Assembly: GCA_024691625.1 (NCBI GenBank)
Contig: JAILNL010000081.1
Coordinates: 1-23,750, forward strand
DNA: 23,750 nt
Direction of reading: 5' to 3'
DNA from: Schwartzia sp. (in: firmicutes)
GTDB lineage: Bacteria; Bacillota; Negativicutes; Selenomonadales; Selenomonadaceae
Position numbers and translations under genes: made by a program. Below, in pieces: positions 14,959 to 23,590 of this stretch; the stretch's first letter is position 1; the number at the start of each line of letters is the position of its first letter. The notes beneath the pieces are model-generated. The model was given only the letters and a program-made list of their open reading frames with translations, was not told the origin of the DNA and searched no databases.

Positions 14959-15165
14959 TTGGATAAGATTTTAAACTCATGGTGGAGTATTTTAGATGAT
15001 CCCGAGCTGATGATTTTATATATAACCGCCGCACTGCTTTCTGCTGTTGCGTTTTATCTGATGTATCGTGACGGCAAAAAGGAAAAAGCAAATATGCAGA
15101 AAAAGGTGATGGAAGAAATTGAATCCGATATTGCCAAGAAAGAAAAACAGGAGAAACGAAAATGA
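14959..15165 (+). CDS. Small single-pass membrane protein of unknown function
   Basis: I do not recognise this protein. The 68 residues begin MDKILNSWWSILDDPEL, followed by one strongly hydrophobic helix (about 17-36, ending YLMYRDG) and a highly charged, Lys/Glu-rich C-terminal region of about 30 residues predicted to be helical. The charge pattern suggests an N-terminus-out, C-terminus-in topology by the positive-inside rule. Start choice: a TTG at 14959 lies seven bases after GGGGG (14947-14951). An upstream TTG at 14935 lies within the terminator tail and is less likely. The stop overlaps the next gene's start by four bases (ATGA), so the protein is probably expressed with the U32 protein. 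The overlap and ribosome site argue that it is real. Confidence 0.65.
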   Translation: MDKILNSWWSILDDPELMILYITAALLSAVAFYLMYRDGKKEKANMQKKVMEEIESDIAKKEKQEKRK

Positions 15166-17660
15166 TTGAACTTTTGGCTCCGGCAGGGAGCAGAGAGGCT
15201 CTAACGGCAGCAATTGAAAATGGAGCGAATGCAGTATATCTTGCTGGAAATCTTTTCGGAGCCAGAGCCTACGCGGACAATTTTGACCGCGAAAATTTAC
15301 GTGAAGCCATTAAATTTGCGCATTTGCGCGGTGTGGCAATCCATATCACAGTCAATACCATTGTCGGCGACAACGAAATGGAAGAGCTGGCAGATTATCT
15401 TCGGTTCCTTTATGACGCAGGCGCGGATGCAATTCTTGTGCAGGATTTAGGCGTTGCGCGTGTGGCAAAAAGTGTTGTACCCGGTTTACCTATGCATGCA
15501 AGTACGCAGATGACGGTACATAACCTTGAAGGCGTACTGGCATTGGCTGATATGGGATTTTCACGCGTCGTTTTATCCCGTGAAATGTCACTTAATGAAA
15601 TCCGTGAAATATGCAGGAAGAGCCCGGTTGAGATAGAGTGCTTTGCCCATGGCGCGTTATGTGTCTGTTATTCAGGACAGTGTCTTATGAGCAGCATGAT
15701 TGGCGGACGTTCCGGAAACCGCGGACGCTGCGCTCAGCCGTGCCGCCTTCCCTACACTTTGGTAAATGACGAAGGAACTGATGTTTTGGGAGATAGTGCA
15801 GGCAACTATTTATTGTCTCCGAGAGACATGAATACGATAGACATACTTCCCGAGCTTATTGAGGCAGGAGTAGCTTCCCTGAAAATTGAAGGCCGTATGA
15901 AGCGCCCTGAGTATGTTTCTGTTGTTGTCAGCACGTACAGAAAAGAGCTGGACCGTATATACGGTCTTGAAAATGATAGCGATAAAGATAAAGATGAAGG
16001 TCATCGTCGTCTTGCTCAGATATTTAATAGGGATTTCACAACGGGATTCCTCTTGAACAATCCGGGAAAAAATCTGATGAGCGACCGTCGTCCAAATAAT
16101 CGCGGGCTTCTTATAGGACGGGTAACAAAATATGATTTTTCGTCCAAAAGGGTTTTCGTAAAATTATCGGCGGATGTAACAGAGGGCGACGAGCTTGATT
16201 TTTGGGTTAAGGTCGGTGGCCGCGTAACCACAGCATTGTCCGATATTAAGAATGAAAACGGACGCTCTGTAACAGAAGCAAAATCAGGAGAGGAAATCAG
16301 TTTTCCTCTTGCAAAAACAGTAAAGGTTCATGACCGTGTTTTCCGTGTATATGACGCAAAGCTGATGCAGGAAGCCCGCAGTACATTTCAAAACGGTGCT
16401 CCTGTGCGCCGTATTCCTGTTGATTGCCGTGTTATTGCAAGGATAGGAAAGCCGGTTGAGGTTTCTTTCAAAACGGCTGACGGAGCAGAAGCGGAAATAG
16501 TATCGGATTTTATTTGCGAAAAGGCGCAAAAGACTCCTGTTTCTGTTGAGGTGCTGCAGAAGCAGCTTTCCAGACTTGGCACAACCGTATATGAATTAAG
16601 AAATTTTACGGCGGAGCTTGATGATAATGCAATCGTTCCTGTCAGCGTTTTGAACAATCTCCGAAGACAGGCATCGGAGGTACTGGACGAGAAACGATTG
16701 GAAGGCTATAAGAGAGTTTCATTGAGCGAAATCAATGCGAATAAATCTCTTCCGGCCTGTGACAAAAGGAAAAACAAAGATAAGTCTGCAAAGCTTGTCG
16801 TTCGTGTCGATTCCGTTGTTAAAGCAAAAGCTGCTGTAGATTCAGGGGCAGACGGAATTATTTTTGGCGGTGACTCGTATTCGCATCACCATTTTTTCCT
16901 GAAGGAATATAGCGACGTAGCTGAGTATGCACAAAAATATAATAAGTCTGTAGATTTTAATACTCCGCGTATTCTACGTGCAGCTGCTGCAGTAAAAATG
17001 CAGAATATGATGCAGGAATGGAAAAATATCGGAGCAGATACGGTTCTTGTTCATAACATAGGCTCTCTTTATATGGCAAAGGAAGCAGGACTTCCCGTGC
17101 AGAGTGATTTTTCGCTTATATCCTACAATGGGCAGACCATACAGCATCTTAAGGAGCTGGGAGTTGTTCGGGCGACACTTTCACCTGAGCTCAATCTGCA
17201 GCAGGTCGCTTCAATCGCCGGAAAAGCACCGCTTCCTGTGGAATGCATTGTTTATGGTCGTTTAGAGCTTATGGTCTCCGCTTATTGTGTCCTTGGAAGT
17301 TTTCTTGGGAATGTTGATTCCGGTGCGTGCAGTGCGCCGTGTATGCGCGGTGGATTTAAGCTGACTGACAGAATGGGAGCAGAGTTCCCTGTGGTAAATG
17401 ACGCAGACTGCAATATGCATATTCTTAATTCAAAGATATTGAGTATGCTTCCCCATGCAATGAAATTTGCGAAGATGGGAGTTGAACGTCTAAGAATTGA
17501 CGGGGCATATTTGAACGAAGAAGAAATACGCCGTTCTGTTTCTATTTTCAAGGATTTTATGAAATATAACGAAGAGCTTACTGAAGAGCAGCAGCTTCGC
17601 TGTGAGGCATTTGAAGGGCAGTCCTTTACCCGGGGACACTATTTCCGCGGGGTTTTATGA
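15162..17660 (+). CDS. U32 family peptidase, RlhA-like, with DUF3656 and a second U32-like half
   Basis: A U32 protein of 832 residues, much longer than the simple family members of about 400. The N-terminal TIM-barrel half (1-285) has MIELLAPAGS, the signature ECFAHGALCVCYSGQC (159-174, in part), and GNRGRCAQPC (185-194). Cys167, Cys174 and Cys190 fit the iron-sulphur pattern known from UbiU/UbiV and RlhA. A DUF3656-like middle section follows (about 385-500). The C-terminal part (about 545-830) is a second, more diverged U32-like barrel, with VECIVYGRLELMVSAYC and CSAPCMRG mirroring the first half. RlhA in Escherichia coli hydroxylates 23S rRNA C2501, so an RNA-modifying role is more likely than proteolysis (inference). 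It starts inside the preceding small gene. Confidence 0.88.
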   Translation: MIELLAPAGSREALTAAIENGANAVYLAGNLFGARAYADNFDRENLREAIKFAHLRGVAIHITVNTIVGDNEMEELADYLRFLYDAGADAILVQDLGVARVAKSVVPGLPMHASTQMTVHNLEGVLALADMGFSRVVLSREMSLNEIREICRKSPVEIECFAHGALCVCYSGQCLMSSMIGGRSGNRGRCAQPCRLPYTLVNDEGTDVLGDSAGNYLLSPRDMNTIDILPELIEAGVASLKIEGRMKRPEYVSVVVSTYRKELDRIYGLENDSDKDKDEGHRRLAQIFNRDFTTGFLLNNPGKNLMSDRRPNNRGLLIGRVTKYDFSSKRVFVKLSADVTEGDELDFWVKVGGRVTTALSDIKNENGRSVTEAKSGEEISFPLAKTVKVHDRVFRVYDAKLMQEARSTFQNGAPVRRIPVDCRVIARIGKPVEVSFKTADGAEAEIVSDFICEKAQKTPVSVEVLQKQLSRLGTTVYELRNFTAELDDNAIVPVSVLNNLRRQASEVLDEKRLEGYKRVSLSEINANKSLPACDKRKNKDKSAKLVVRVDSVVKAKAAVDSGADGIIFGGDSYSHHHFFLKEYSDVAEYAQKYNKSVDFNTPRILRAAAAVKMQNMMQEWKNIGADTVLVHNIGSLYMAKEAGLPVQSDFSLISYNGQTIQHLKELGVVRATLSPELNLQQVASIAGKAPLPVECIVYGRLELMVSAYCVLGSFLGNVDSGACSAPCMRGGFKLTDRMGAEFPVVNDADCNMHILNSKILSMLPHAMKFAKMGVERLRIDGAYLNEEEIRRSVSIFKDFMKYNEELTEEQQLRCEAFEGQSFTRGHYFRGVL

Positions 17661-17722
17661 CTTGGCAAAAGTTTCTGCCCATGTCTCGTTGAAGAACTAA
17701 AGCTTTGATAAAAGGTGTTCTG

Positions 17723-20095
17723 ATGAAGGAAAAAGAAGAAAAGACGCTTGAATTTGATAAATTTCGCCAGTTACTTGTGGATAAAGCCGGTTCTGTCCTA
17801 GGAAAAGAGCTGGCTGATAAGCTGCGCCCTGCTGAAGATTTTGATGATGCTTGGCGGCTGCTGGACGAGACAGAAGAAGCTTTTCTTTTGCTTCAGTCAG
17901 GAGCTATGCCGCCAATCGGAGGTATGCGTGATATCAGAAAACAGCTTGAAAAGGTAAAAAGAGGTGCTTTTCTGGACATTGAAGAATTGCTTCTTGTGAG
18001 AGATTCAATGTTTGTTATGCGTGCCGTAAAAAAATACTTCAAGGAAATCGAGCAGGAAGTTTCGATTTTGAAGGGCTGGGCACATGACATTGAGCTTTTG
18101 GGACAGCTTGAGCGGCGTTTGGAAAATACTGTAGATGAGCATGGGGCAATTCGCGATGAAGCTACCATAGAGTTGGCACGAATCCGCAAAGGTATCAGAA
18201 AAGCCGAGCGCGACGTAAAAACTCAGCTTTCTGCAACACTTCATAATCCCGCGTATCAGAAATTCTTTCAGGACAGCATTGTCACTATCCGTGATGACCG
18301 TTACGTTATCCCTGTAAAGCAGGAATACCGTTACGCATTTCCGGGTATCATTCATGACCAGTCAGCAACGGGTGCTACGTTGTTCATTGAGCCTATGGCT
18401 ATAGTCAATCTGAACAATGATCTGAAGCAGCTGACGCTGGAGGAAAAGCAGGAAATTGAACGCATATTGCGCAGAATTTCACAGGAGATAGGAAAGGTTT
18501 CTTCTGAGCTTTCTCAGAACATGCAGATTCTGGGCAGAATGGATTTTACACTTGCAAAGGCGAAGCTGGCCGTGGAGATGAACGGTACACGGCCTAAGCT
18601 GAATAAGTCCGGTCTGACCGATATTAAACAGGCAAGACATCCGCTAATCAGTAAGGATGCTGTTGTTCCTGTCAATATTGCTTTGGGTGGGGAGTATTCC
18701 ATGCTTTTGGTGACAGGTCCTAATACCGGCGGCAAGACTGTAAGCATGAAAACACTGGGATTGCTTGCTCTTATGTCAAAATCCGGTTGCTTTATTCCTG
18801 CGGAAATAGATTCTGATGTTGCGTTTTACGAAAACATTTATGCGGATATCGGAGATGAACAGAGCATAGAACAAAGCCTAAGTACATTTTCTTCACATAT
18901 TCGGCATATTGTTGATATATTGGAAAAAGCGGAAAGCGGAGGTTTGGTTCTTCGTGAGGAACTGGGAGAAGGGACAGACCCTGAGGAAGGTGCTGCGCTT
19001 GCAATGTCTATACTTGAGACACTGCATGAGCGAAATATTGCGGTTGTTGCCACGACACATTATTCGGAACTGAAAACCTTTGCTTATACGCATGAGGGAA
19101 TTGAGAATGCGTGTGTAGAGTTCGATTTGAAGACACTTCGTCCGACATATCGTCTGCTCACGGGTATTCCGGGTGCAAGTAATGCTTTTGCAATCAGTCA
19201 GAGACTTGGACTCAGCAAGGCGCTGATTTTGCGCGCACGGGAATTGATTCGTGAAGATCATGCACAGTTTGAGCACGTTGTTGATGCGCTCGAAAAGGAA
19301 AAGATTCTTTACGAGCAGCGCAATGAAGAGATTCGTGAACGTCAGGAGCACGCAAGAAAACTGGAAGAAAAGCTCAGTAAAATGCGTGAGGAGCTGTCGG
19401 AAAAGAAAACTCAGATTTTGAGGAAGGCACGTGCCGAAGGAAATACAATTGTCCGTCGGGCAAGACGCGAGTCTGAAGAGATTATTCAGGAGCTCAAAGA
19501 TCAGTTCAATGATTATGGGGTGAAAAAACGGCAAAGCACAATTCAGGATGCCAGAGGCCGTTTATCCGAGTTATCTGATTCTGTACGTCCTGAATTTAAA
19601 ACCAATACAATATATAAAGAACGAATTGATACAGAGAAGCTTGAAATAGGGGATATCGTTTTTGTCACTGCTTTGAATGAAAAAGGGCGAGTGATTTCGA
19701 AAAAAGGAAAATCCATTGAAGTAGACTTTGGAAACATGACGACAAAGGTATCTGCAGATTCCTGCCGATTTGTTTCAAGGGCAGAAAAGGTTCAGGCTGA
19801 AAAAGGAAGTATGAAAAACGGAGCACGCGAGCTTTTGCAGAAAGCTCAGAATGTCCGCCGTGAAATTGATATTCGCGGAATGATGGTTGATGAAGGAGAG
19901 CAGGTTATCGGAAAATTTATTGATGATGCCGAGCTTGCCGGATTGAAAGAAATACTGGTAATACACGGTAAGGGAACCGGTGCTCTCAGAAAAGGAATAC
20001 ACGAATATCTTAAACGTCACCGCAGCGTAAAAAGCTTCGTTTTTGCGGATATTGATGAAGGCGGTTCGGGCGCTACTGTAGTTTACTTAAAATAA
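17723..20095 (+). CDS. mutS2: Endonuclease MutS2 (MutS-like ATPase with KOW and Smr domains)
   Basis: MutS2 resembles MutS but lacks mismatch-recognition domains. It has been linked to suppression of recombination and, in Bacillus subtilis, to splitting of collided ribosomes. The 790 residues include a clamp and core region (1-300), the ATPase with Walker A TGPNTGGKT (Gly332-Thr339) and DIGDEQSIEQSLSTFSSH, TTHYSELK, a long coiled coil (about 510-600), a KOW-like domain (about 640-685) and the C-terminal Smr domain with IDIRGMMVDE and HGKGTGALR. Odd point: the Walker B segment, LVLLDELGAGTDP in relatives, reads LVLREELGEGTDP (Arg411, Glu412, Glu416). Start choice: ATG 17723 has AAGGTG five bases upstream; the in-frame TTG at 17705 has no good site. 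Confidence 0.94.
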   Translation: MKEKEEKTLEFDKFRQLLVDKAGSVLGKELADKLRPAEDFDDAWRLLDETEEAFLLLQSGAMPPIGGMRDIRKQLEKVKRGAFLDIEELLLVRDSMFVMRAVKKYFKEIEQEVSILKGWAHDIELLGQLERRLENTVDEHGAIRDEATIELARIRKGIRKAERDVKTQLSATLHNPAYQKFFQDSIVTIRDDRYVIPVKQEYRYAFPGIIHDQSATGATLFIEPMAIVNLNNDLKQLTLEEKQEIERILRRISQEIGKVSSELSQNMQILGRMDFTLAKAKLAVEMNGTRPKLNKSGLTDIKQARHPLISKDAVVPVNIALGGEYSMLLVTGPNTGGKTVSMKTLGLLALMSKSGCFIPAEIDSDVAFYENIYADIGDEQSIEQSLSTFSSHIRHIVDILEKAESGGLVLREELGEGTDPEEGAALAMSILETLHERNIAVVATTHYSELKTFAYTHEGIENACVEFDLKTLRPTYRLLTGIPGASNAFAISQRLGLSKALILRARELIREDHAQFEHVVDALEKEKILYEQRNEEIRERQEHARKLEEKLSKMREELSEKKTQILRKARAEGNTIVRRARRESEEIIQELKDQFNDYGVKKRQSTIQDARGRLSELSDSVRPEFKTNTIYKERIDTEKLEIGDIVFVTALNEKGRVISKKGKSIEVDFGNMTTKVSADSCRFVSRAEKVQAEKGSMKNGARELLQKAQNVRREIDIRGMMVDEGEQVIGKFIDDAELAGLKEILVIHGKGTGALRKGIHEYLKRHRSVKSFVFADIDEGGSGATVVYLK

Positions 20096-20108
20096 GACTG
20101 CGTTCTTT

Positions 20109-20126
20109 TATAATTTATGGTAAAAT
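20109..20126 (+). promoter_or_regulatory. Candidate promoter elements upstream of the PBP gene
   Basis: The 60-base gap after mutS2 holds a perfect TATAAT at 20109-20114 and, overlapping downstream, TGG-TAAAAT (20118-20126), which fits an extended -10 element. No good -35 is found at 16-18 bases from either. Transcription from here would give the PBP and tyrS genes an independent supply. Readthrough from mutS2 is equally possible, since no terminator is visible. Confidence 0.4.
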
Positions 20127-20155
20127 GGAAAAGATTCATGAAGGAGGCTTTTTTA

Positions 20156-22255
20156 ATGGAAAAGCAATCGGCCAGTAAGCGAAAGACGCAGTCGAAGAAG
20201 AAAAGCAATATAGGACGTATCTTTCTCGGATTTTTGATTGTTGTTGTCGTTATGCTTACAGGCATAGGCTGTGGTTTTTTAACGGCAAGTATGAATACAA
20301 AACCAAATCTTGCCGGAGATTTAACGCCGTCCGCATCTTCGCAGATATATGACGTTAACGGAAACGAGATCGCGAATATTCACGCAGCTGAAAATCGTGT
20401 TCCCGTAAAGCTGAATCAGATTCCAAAAGGGCTTCAGGATGCCTTTGTTGCTGTCGAGGATGCCCGTTTCTATGAACACTCCGGAATAGACCCACGCGGA
20501 ATTATGCGTGCTTTGTGGACAAATATTTCCGGTGGTGAAGTAGCTGAAGGCGGTTCTACAATAACGCAGCAGCTCGCAAAAAATGCATATCTTACTCAGG
20601 AACGTACGATGAAGAGAAAAATTCAGGAAATGTTTTTGGCTCTTCAGCTTGAAAGAGAGTATACGAAGCAGGAAATTTTGGAGATGTACCTGAATCAGAT
20701 TTATTTCGGTCAGGGTGCATACGGCGTTCAGGCTGCCGCAAAGACTTATTTCGGCAAGAATGCCGCAGATCTTGATTTGAATGAGTGTGCTATGCTGGCA
20801 GGTATTCCAAAGAGTCCGAATTATTACTCTCCGTTCAATAATCTGGATGCCGCACAGGAAAGAAAGTCCACAGTATTGGATCAGATGGCTAAGTACGGCT
20901 ATATTTCCAAAGCTACTGCAAATAAGCTGAAAAAGGAGCAAATGAAGCTTATAAAGCCGCAGAAAACGACGAATACTACAACGGCTTCATATTTCATTGA
21001 TTATGTAACTCAGACGCTTATTGATAAATACGGTGCTGATGCTGTTTATCAGCAGGGACTTAAAATTTATACCACAATTGATATGGATATGCAGAAGGCA
21101 GCCGAGAATGCAATGGCTAATCTCCCTACTTTTGAAACAGACTCGAAAGGGATTCAGCAGCCGCAGGGTGCTTTGATTGCGATTGACCCTCATACAGGTC
21201 AGATTAAAGCCATGGTTGGCGGACGCGGCACAGACCAGTTCAACCGTGCTACAATGGCTGAACGTCAGCCGGGTTCCGCATTTAAGCCTTTTGTTTTTGC
21301 GGCAGCATTGGAAAATAATTTTTCTGCATCAACAATTATAGAGGACAGCCCAATCAGAGTTGGGGACTGGGAACCGGAGAACTATAACCGTACGTTTAAC
21401 GGCAAGGTTACTTTAAGGACAGTCGCTGAACAGTCATTGAATGTTCCGACTGTTAAAATCGCGCAGAAGCTCGGAATTGATAAGCCGATATATTATGCGC
21501 AGGAAATGGGCATTACTACATTTGTACTCGAAGGATCCCAGAACGACAGAAACCTTGCGGCTTCTCTCGGCGGTCTTACAAAAGGTGTAACGCCTCTGGA
21601 GCTTACCAGTGCATACGGTACATTTGCAAATAAAGGTGTCCATATTGAACCCGTTGCTATTCTCAAGGTTTTGGACCGAAACGGAAAAATACTGGAACAG
21701 GCAAACCCGCAGAAGCGCACGGTAATCAGCGAAAGCAGCGCCAATGAGCTTACTGGAATGCTTCAGGGCGTAGTACAGCGCGGAACAGGAACAGGTGCCA
21801 ATATCGGACGTCCGGCCGCAGGAAAAACCGGTACGACAAGTGATTATCGCGATGCATGGTTTGTAGGCTATACGACAGATCTTGTCGCAGGCGTATGGGT
21901 AGGTTGTGATGATAACAGCGAGCTTGACGGTATGACAGGCGGAACTATGCCTGCCACAATCTGGCGTTTATTTATGGAGCAGGCTGTTAAAGATATGCCT
22001 GTAAAACAATTTGAAGGTGTTACTTCATATAAAGATGCCATCAGTGAACTTGCAGAAGATAAGAAAAACAAACCTGCAGCCAACGGGCGAAAGAAAAATG
22101 AAGGAACCGGCAGGGAAACAGAGAATACTGCACCCGCTCCGCGTCCGTCGAAAAATGAATCCGGCAGAGGCGAACAAAGTGCACCTTCACAACCGGCTTC
22201 ACCGGCGCCTTCAGCTCCCAGCATGACAGGAAATATGGGAAAAGGTAAAAACTAA
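20156..22255 (+). CDS. Class A penicillin-binding protein (PBP1A family)
   Basis: Bifunctional peptidoglycan synthase anchored in the cytoplasmic membrane. The 699-residue protein has a basic cytoplasmic tail (1-20), one transmembrane helix (about 22-44), a GT51 glycosyltransferase domain with catalytic Glu101 in [13 protein letters not shown] and [12 protein letters not shown], then [18 protein letters not shown] (in part). The transpeptidase domain has the SxxK motif Ser374-Ala-Phe-Lys377, SLN, and [17 protein letters not shown]. About 65 C-terminal residues are low-complexity and rich in Pro, Ser, Asn, Gly and Lys. Start choice: ATG 20156 lies eight bases after AAGGAGG (20141-20147); ATG 20117 in frame has no ribosome site. 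tyrS follows after 17 bases. Confidence 0.93.
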   Translation: MEKQSASKRKTQSKKKSNIGRIFLGFLIVVVVMLTGIGCGFLTASMNTKPNLAGDLTPSASSQIYDVNGNEIANIHAAENRVPVKLNQIPKGLQDAFVAVEDARFYEHSGIDPRGIMRALWTNISGGEVAEGGSTITQQLAKNAYLTQERTMKRKIQEMFLALQLEREYTKQEILEMYLNQIYFGQGAYGVQAAAKTYFGKNAADLDLNECAMLAGIPKSPNYYSPFNNLDAAQERKSTVLDQMAKYGYISKATANKLKKEQMKLIKPQKTTNTTTASYFIDYVTQTLIDKYGADAVYQQGLKIYTTIDMDMQKAAENAMANLPTFETDSKGIQQPQGALIAIDPHTGQIKAMVGGRGTDQFNRATMAERQPGSAFKPFVFAAALENNFSASTIIEDSPIRVGDWEPENYNRTFNGKVTLRTVAEQSLNVPTVKIAQKLGIDKPIYYAQEMGITTFVLEGSQNDRNLAASLGGLTKGVTPLELTSAYGTFANKGVHIEPVAILKVLDRNGKILEQANPQKRTVISESSANELTGMLQGVVQRGTGTGANIGRPAAGKTGTTSDYRDAWFVGYTTDLVAGVWVGCDDNSELDGMTGGTMPATIWRLFMEQAVKDMPVKQFEGVTSYKDAISELAEDKKNKPAANGRKKNEGTGRETENTAPAPRPSKNESGRGEQSAPSQPASPAPSAPSMTGNMGKGKN

Positions 22256-22272
22256 TTAAAGGAGCTTCTTTG

Positions 22273-23493
22273 ATGGGACAGAATGTATACGATACGTTAG
22301 TTGAACGGGGCTTTGTTGCGCAGTGCACAAATGAAGAAGAGCTTCGGAAGCTTTTTGAGACTGAAAAAGTTAAATTTTATATCGGTTTTGATCCGACGGC
22401 GGACAGCCTTCACGCAGGTCATTTTATAGCACTTATGGCAATGGCGCATATGCAGCGTGCAGGTCATGTTCCTATCTGTCTTGTGGGCGGCGGAACAGGT
22501 ACAGTCGGAGATCCTTCCGGTCGTACTGATATGCGCAAAATGCTTACAGACGAAGATATTGAGCATAATTGTGAGTGCTTTAAAAAGCAGATTTCCCGTT
22601 TCATTGATTTTTCCGATAACAAGGCTATTATGGTCAATAACGGCGATTGGCTCCGCAAGCTGAATTACATTGATTTGCTTCGTGATGTAGGCGCCTGCTT
22701 TACAGTCAATCGTATGCTTGCTGCTGAATGCTACAAACAGCGCTGGGACAAGGGACTCACTTTCCTTGAATTTAACTATATGGTCATGCAGGCGTATGAT
22801 TTCCTTGAATTGAACCGTAGATATGACTGTAAGCTTCAAATGGGTGGAGATGACCAGTGGTCAAACATCATTGCAGGTGTTGAGTTAAACCGCCGTAAGA
22901 GTAATACAGCTGTATACGGACTCACCAACAGGCTGCTGACCAAGAGTGACGGCAAGAAAATGGGTAAGACTGCAGGCGGAGCGCTTTGGCTCGATGCAGA
23001 AAAGACTTCCCCGTATGATTTCTATCAGTACTGGCGTAATGTTGATGATGCTGATGTTGAAAAATGCCTTGCTCTGCTGACATTCCTTCCTATGGATGAG
23101 GTACGCCGTTTGGGCGCCCTGAAGGATGCGGAGATTAACGAAGCCAAGAAGGTACTTGCTTTCGAGGTTACGAAGATTGTACATGGCGAGGAAGAAGCAA
23201 CGAAAGCAAAAGAGGCTGCCGAAGCTCTGTTTTCCGGAAAGGGTTCCGCAGAGGATATGCCGACAATAGAGGTTGCTATTTCCGGCGGGGAAAAACTTAT
23301 TGATGTTTTGACTCAGAACGGTGTTTTCGCTTCCAAGGGTGAGGGCCGCAGACTGGTTCAACAGAACGGACTTACTCTCAACGACGGGAAGGTAACGGAT
23401 GTTGACTATGTACTTCAGGCGGCTGATTTTGTCGATGGCGTTGCTATTGTGAGAAAAGGAAAGAAAAAGTACTACCGTCTGCAGAGCAAATAA
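22273..23493 (+). CDS. tyrS: Tyrosyl-tRNA synthetase
   Basis: Charges tRNA-Tyr with tyrosine. The 406-residue class Ic synthetase has [15 protein letters not shown] with the HIGH-type motif HAGH at 47-50, [15 protein letters not shown], the tyrosine-site segment LQMGGDDQW at 188-196, and KMGKT at 229-233 as the KMSKS equivalent. The C-terminal S4-like domain (about 340-405) includes [11 protein letters not shown] and ends KKKYYRL. Start choice: ATG 22273 is eight bases after AAAGGAG (22258-22264); the TTG at 22270 is less well placed. Tyrosyl synthetase genes often carry their own T-box leader in Firmicutes, but only 17 bases separate this gene from the PBP gene, so there is none here. Confidence 0.96.
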   Translation: MGQNVYDTLVERGFVAQCTNEEELRKLFETEKVKFYIGFDPTADSLHAGHFIALMAMAHMQRAGHVPICLVGGGTGTVGDPSGRTDMRKMLTDEDIEHNCECFKKQISRFIDFSDNKAIMVNNGDWLRKLNYIDLLRDVGACFTVNRMLAAECYKQRWDKGLTFLEFNYMVMQAYDFLELNRRYDCKLQMGGDDQWSNIIAGVELNRRKSNTAVYGLTNRLLTKSDGKKMGKTAGGALWLDAEKTSPYDFYQYWRNVDDADVEKCLALLTFLPMDEVRRLGALKDAEINEAKKVLAFEVTKIVHGEEEATKAKEAAEALFSGKGSAEDMPTIEVAISGGEKLIDVLTQNGVFASKGEGRRLVQQNGLTLNDGKVTDVDYVLQAADFVDGVAIVRKGKKKYYRLQSK

Positions 23494-23555
23494 TTTTAAG
23501 TTAACATTTAGAAGACTTTTTTTTCTAAAAATATCCTTAAAGTTACAAATTTGTA

Positions 23556-23584
23556 TTGACACATATTACGTTTAGCTTTATCAT
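23556..23584 (+). promoter_or_regulatory. Strong sigma-A promoter of the T-box leader
   Basis: A perfect TTGACA at 23556-23561 and TATCAT at 23579-23584 (five of six matches to TATAAT) are separated by exactly 17 bases. Transcription would start near 23591, just before the T-box leader. A 12-base perfect palindrome, TACAAATTTGTA (23544-23555), abuts the -35, and an inverted repeat flanks the -10 (see findings). The 62 bases from the tyrS stop to the -35 are AT-rich and hold only a weak hairpin. Confidence 0.88.
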
Positions 23585-23590
23585 ATGTAA

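Noticed and set aside
17661..17722. Possible promoter in the 62-base gap before mutS2 (TTGGCA)
   Set aside because: No -10-like hexamer is found at 16-18 bases from it; readthrough from the U32 gene is simpler.
18893..19534. 213-codon minus-strand open frame inside mutS2
   Set aside because: Antisense to intact MutS2 motifs; Leu/Phe/Cys-rich composition typical of shadow frames.
23507..23529. Possible terminator after tyrS (TTTAGAA/TTCTAAA with a T8 run)
   Set aside because: The stem is seven A/T-dominated pairs with the T run in the loop rather than after the stem, so it does not meet the intrinsic terminator pattern. The true end of the tyrS transcript is not resolved.
22885..23562. 225-codon open frame on the minus strand across tyrS and the following gap
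   Set aside because: It is antisense to a clear tyrS, shows no family signature, and its 5' end lies in the AT-rich promoter region of the T-box.
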